Of a stretch of DNA of 64,000 nt, positions 61,009-64,000 are shown one piece after another. The stretch is from NCBI RefSeq assembly GCF_002013915.1, contig NZ_MBTF01000035.1:310001-374000 (forward strand), given 5' to 3'. Position 1 is the first letter of the stretch, and every line of letters starts with the position of its first letter. The position numbers were made by a program, and so were the translations under genes. This DNA comes from Mucilaginibacter pedocola. GTDB lineage: Bacteria > Bacteroidota > Bacteroidia > Sphingobacteriales > Sphingobacteriaceae. The notes under the pieces are model-generated. The model worked only from the letters and a program-made list of their open reading frames with translations, searched no databases and was not told the DNA's origin.

Positions 61009-64000
61009 ATGAAAAGAATTTTATTTATCTTTTTTATGTGGTGTATTGCCCTGGCGGTTTATGGGCAAGGCTCCACAATTAATGGTAAGGTTGTAGACGA
61101 CACGGGCCAACCGCTGGCCGGCGCCGTTGTTAAGGTGAGCGGGGAGGATGTCGTAACAACCACCACAACGAACGGCTCATTCTCCATCAAGGCCGCTAAA
61201 CTACCCGCCACACTTGTTGTGAATTTTATGGGCTTCGAGCCCAAAGATGTGCAGGCCAACGGCAAAGCCGATATAACCATAGCACTGGTTCCTGTAAATA
61301 AGGGGTTGCAGGAAGTCGTCGTAGTGGGTTACGGCACGCAAAAAAAGGTATCGTTAACCGGCGCAGTAGCATCCATTTCCGGGAAAGATGTGGTCACCAC
61401 AAAAAACGAGAACGTATTTAACTCGCTTACCGGAAAGATACCAGGATTGAATATTGCGCAGAAGAGCAGTGAACCCGGTTCTTTCAATACCATATTGAGC
61501 ATCAGGGGCGCGAGCAGGAACCCGCTCATCATTATTGATGGGGTACCCCGGGGAAATTTAGAGCGCCTCGATCCTAACGATATCGACAATATCTCAGTAT
61601 TGAAAGATGCATCGGCAGCCATATATGGTGTCCGCGCGGCGGACGGGGTGATACTGGTTACTACCAAGTCCGGTAAAAAAGGCAAGTCCGAATTGACCTA
61701 CACCGGCAACTTTGGCGTTCAGCGCCCCGTTGGCCTCGAGCCTACTGTTGATGCCATTGAATATATGACATTGATGAACGAGAAATTCGGGCATAGCCTG
61801 GATAACCCTGTGGTGAGGTATACAGAGGATGATTTTAACCTTTACAGGAGCGGCAACAAAAAAACTACGGACTGGTATGCCCCGGTACTGGATCGTTCGG
61901 TGCCGCAAAACCAGCACAATATCACGGCAACAGGCGGAGGGGAAAATTCTAATTACTACCTCAGTTTAGGGCACCTCAGCCAGCAGGGCTTTTGGAAAAG
62001 CGGCGACCTGAATTATGAAAAATTTAATTTACGCTCTAACGTTACAGCTAAGATAGCCAAAGGCCTGACAGCAGAAATGCGCCTTTCGGGCTTAAAGGAT
62101 ACAAAAAACCAGCCGTGGACAGATACCTGGGTAATGTTCAAAAGCATTTTTGGCCAGCTACCTATTACCGATCTGTATGCCAACAACAATCCATCTTATC
62201 CCGGGGCAGCGAGAGATGACAATAACCCGCTGGTAACTTCGCGGGCAGACCTCTCGGGTTATAAACGTGACGATAATATCCTATTTCAGGGCTCAGTTAG
62301 CCTGAATTACGAGATCCCTTTTATTCCCGGCCTTAATGCCCGTGCTTTTTATAGTTACGATTACAACTCATCTGAGTATAAAGGTTATCAGCTACCTTAC
62401 GACCTGTACACCTACGATCCGGGCAATAAAACCTACGACTCAAGGACTTTCAACACGCCAATGAGTATTTCAAGGGGCTTTAACCGTGGGTCTACTTACC
62501 TCATGCAATTTCAGCTTAACTACAGCAAATCGTTTAAAAAGCATACCATAGGTGCCTTGGCCTTGTATGAAGAAACTACCGGAAAAGGCGATAACTTCAA
62601 CGCCTACCGCGAACTGGCTTTCAAAATAGACCAGCTTTTTGCGGGTAACTCATCCAACCAGATGGGCACACAAGATGTGAATGGGTTATCCGACTGGGCA
62701 AGGAAAGCATTTGTGGGCCGCTTAAATTATGATTTTGCTTCGCGCTACCTGGCAACCGTAAGCTTTAGATATGATGGATCTTCAAGGTTCAGGAACGATC
62801 AGCAGTGGGGGCTTTTTCCGAGTGTAGAATTAGGCTGGCGCGTGTCAGAAGAAAGCTTTTTCAAAAATAGCTCAGCATTATCGGCCATCAGCAACTTCAA
62901 GATAAGAGGCTCGTATGGTAAGCTTGGTAACGAAGACGCGGTAAACTACCAATTCCTGTCGGGTTATAACTTCCCGTCCGGAAATTATTTGTGGAACGGC
63001 GAGTTGGTGAACGGCCTGGAAGATAAAGGGCTGCCTAACACCAGTATCACCTGGTACACTTACACCACATCCAACATTGGTGTGGATCTTGAACTGTGGA
63101 AAGGTTTGCTGGGCATACAGGTAGATGCCTTCAGGAGAGATGGCAACGGCCTGCTTGGCACCAGGCTGGGCACTTTGCCCGGTACAGTAGGGGCCGATCT
63201 GCCGCAGGAAAACCTGAACAGCGACCGCACCCAGGGTATCGAACTCAATCTTACGCACCGTAACGTTATTGGTGCTGTAGGGTACAACATTGGTGCTAAC
63301 ATTGGCTATGCCCGTACAAAACTGCGTTACCAGGAAGTTGGCGCTTATGGCAATGCTTATGAGAACTGGCGCAATAACCCCAATAACCGCTACAACGATG
63401 TTTGGTGGGGGCTGGGTTACGAGGGGCAGTTCCAGTCGTACAGCGAAATATACAATTCGCCCGTGAACTACGGCGGTGGTAATCGCGGTACCCTCCCCGG
63501 AGACTATAAGTACACCGATTGGAACGGTGACGGCATAATTGATGGCTGGGACGAGCACCCGATCGCTACAAAAGGTGTCCAGGAGAACGATGTAGTGCAA
63601 AGGAATATCCCAAAGATCAACTTTGGGCTGAACGTATCAGCAAGTTATAAAGGTGTTGACCTCAGCATGCTTTGGCAGGGTGCTGCACTGGTTAATGTTG
63701 ACTACCCCGAAATGCTGAAAGAACCGCTTGCTTTTGGCGGAAGCGCCAGTGCATTGAAGATGTTTATGGACAGGTGGCACCCCGAAGTGCCTACTACGGA
63801 TATATACAACCCAAATACGAAATGGGTTCCCGGATATTATGCTTACACAGGCACGCTTCCGGCCGGTAATTCTGAGCGCTCGGTACAAAATGCTGCTTAC
63901 TTACGCCTGAAAAGCCTCGAAGTCGGCTATACATTCCCTGTAGCCTGGACGAGCAAGATCGGGGTTAAACGAGCCCGTTTTTACCTCAACGGTTATAACC
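61009..64000 (+). CDS. SusC/RagA-like TonB-dependent receptor (partial, cut by window edge)
   Basis: The open frame starts at ATG 61009 (MKRILFIFFMWCIALAVYGQ, a signal peptide) and runs off the right end, with about 997 residues visible. It has a CarboxypepD_reg domain (about 24-95, INGKVVDDTGQPLAGAVVKV), the SusC segment LQEVVVVGYGTQKKVSLTGA near 103, plug signature IIIDGVPRGNLERLDPNDID near 170 and VLKDASAAIYGVRAADGVIL, then barrel strands. There is no STN domain, so control is likely through a separate regulator such as the SARP-like or AraC protein. A SusD gene is expected just beyond the edge. With GH92 this looks like a mannan or N-glycan utilisation locus. Confidence 0.93.
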   Translation, partial: MKRILFIFFMWCIALAVYGQGSTINGKVVDDTGQPLAGAVVKVSGEDVVTTTTTNGSFSIKAAKLPATLVVNFMGFEPKDVQANGKADITIALVPVNKGLQEVVVVGYGTQKKVSLTGAVASISGKDVVTTKNENVFNSLTGKIPGLNIAQKSSEPGSFNTILSIRGASRNPLIIIDGVPRGNLERLDPNDIDNISVLKDASAAIYGVRAADGVILVTTKSGKKGKSELTYTGNFGVQRPVGLEPTVDAIEYMTLMNEKFGHSLDNPVVRYTEDDFNLYRSGNKKTTDWYAPVLDRSVPQNQHNITATGGGENSNYYLSLGHLSQQGFWKSGDLNYEKFNLRSNVTAKIAKGLTAEMRLSGLKDTKNQPWTDTWVMFKSIFGQLPITDLYANNNPSYPGAARDDNNPLVTSRADLSGYKRDDNILFQGSVSLNYEIPFIPGLNARAFYSYDYNSSEYKGYQLPYDLYTYDPGNKTYDSRTFNTPMSISRGFNRGSTYLMQFQLNYSKSFKKHTIGALALYEETTGKGDNFNAYRELAFKIDQLFAGNSSNQMGTQDVNGLSDWARKAFVGRLNYDFASRYLATVSFRYDGSSRFRNDQQWGLFPSVELGWRVSEESFFKNSSALSAISNFKIRGSYGKLGNEDAVNYQFLSGYNFPSGNYLWNGELVNGLEDKGLPNTSITWYTYTTSNIGVDLELWKGLLGIQVDAFRRDGNGLLGTRLGTLPGTVGADLPQENLNSDRTQGIELNLTHRNVIGAVGYNIGANIGYARTKLRYQEVGAYGNAYENWRNNPNNRYNDVWWGLGYEGQFQSYSEIYNSPVNYGGGNRGTLPGDYKYTDWNGDGIIDGWDEHPIATKGVQENDVVQRNIPKINFGLNVSASYKGVDLSMLWQGAALVNVDYPEMLKEPLAFGGSASALKMFMDRWHPEVPTTDIYNPNTKWVPGYYAYTGTLPAGNSERSVQNAAYLRLKSLEVGYTFPVAWTSKIGVKRARFYLNGYN

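Noticed and set aside
62878..63600. 240-codon leftward frame opposite the SusC gene
   Set aside because: The plus strand here is clearly SusC barrel sequence; the antisense frame has repetitive Val/Ile composition and no motif.
1..64000. CRISPR arrays, insertion sequences, prophage or conjugative genes
   Set aside because: I looked for regularly spaced repeats and for transposase, integrase, portal or Tra motifs in the translations and saw none; only the tRNA-like fragment at 51367 hints at past integration.

Overview
The window looks like chromosome of a Bacteroidota soil or water organism, most likely Sphingobacteriaceae and Mucilaginibacter- or Pedobacter-like. This is inferred from gene content: SusC/SusD pairs, ECF sigma-FecR-TonB receptor operons, a GH92 mannosidase, a Wzc-like kinase with a Gly/Tyr-rich tail, and TAnnTTTG-type -7 promoter elements. 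Gene density is high, two genes run off the ends (a glycosyltransferase at the left, a SusC-like receptor at the right), and there is no rRNA, CRISPR array or intact transposase.

Layout. (A) 1-11907: an exopolysaccharide locus read mostly leftward, with Wzz/BY-kinase, Wzx flippase, Wzy-like polymerase, three complete glycosyltransferases plus one cut by the edge, and four left-handed beta-helix acyltransferases, one of them on the opposite strand. (B) 12174-22292: an alpha/beta hydrolase diverging from a GAF-type sigma-54 activator, then a REC-type sigma-54 activator, two more hydrolases, a metallo-beta-lactamase-fold enzyme and a TPR histidine kinase. The divergent spacer holds three matching 16-bp dyads and a sigma-54-like promoter facing each way. 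(C) 22399-27166: quinone-oxidoreductase-like MDR enzyme, tRNA-Cys, a cysteine-desulfurase-fold protein without any cysteine, a PIG-L deacetylase behind a possible small RNA, and a cation/proton antiporter. (D) 27606-32392: a Planctomycete-type cytochrome protein (DUF2231-PSCyt1-DUF1549-DUF1553), its DUF1501 partner and an AraC regulator.

(E) 32446-49085: two ECF sigma/FecR/TonB receptor systems that diverge from a shared spacer at 42215-42412. The leftward one has two Oar-like receptors around a type-I phosphodiesterase; the rightward one has an STN-bearing SusC and a SusD. (F) 49174-51267: a glycoside-hydrolase-like pseudogene with three lesions, next to a short stretch resembling the 3' end of tRNA-Glu. 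(G) 51921-64000: AraC regulator, a secreted HExxH protein, a secreted alpha/beta hydrolase, a membrane-spanning SARP-like regulator with LamG/kelch-like outer domain, GH92 alpha-mannosidase and the start of another SusC.

The best candidates for something undescribed are the triple-dyad sigma-54 control region (13235-13480), the transmembrane SARP sensor next to GH92/SusC (55595-64000), and the cysteine-free desulfurase homologue directly upstream of tRNA-Cys (23407-24694). All family assignments come from reading motifs by eye; no database search was run.
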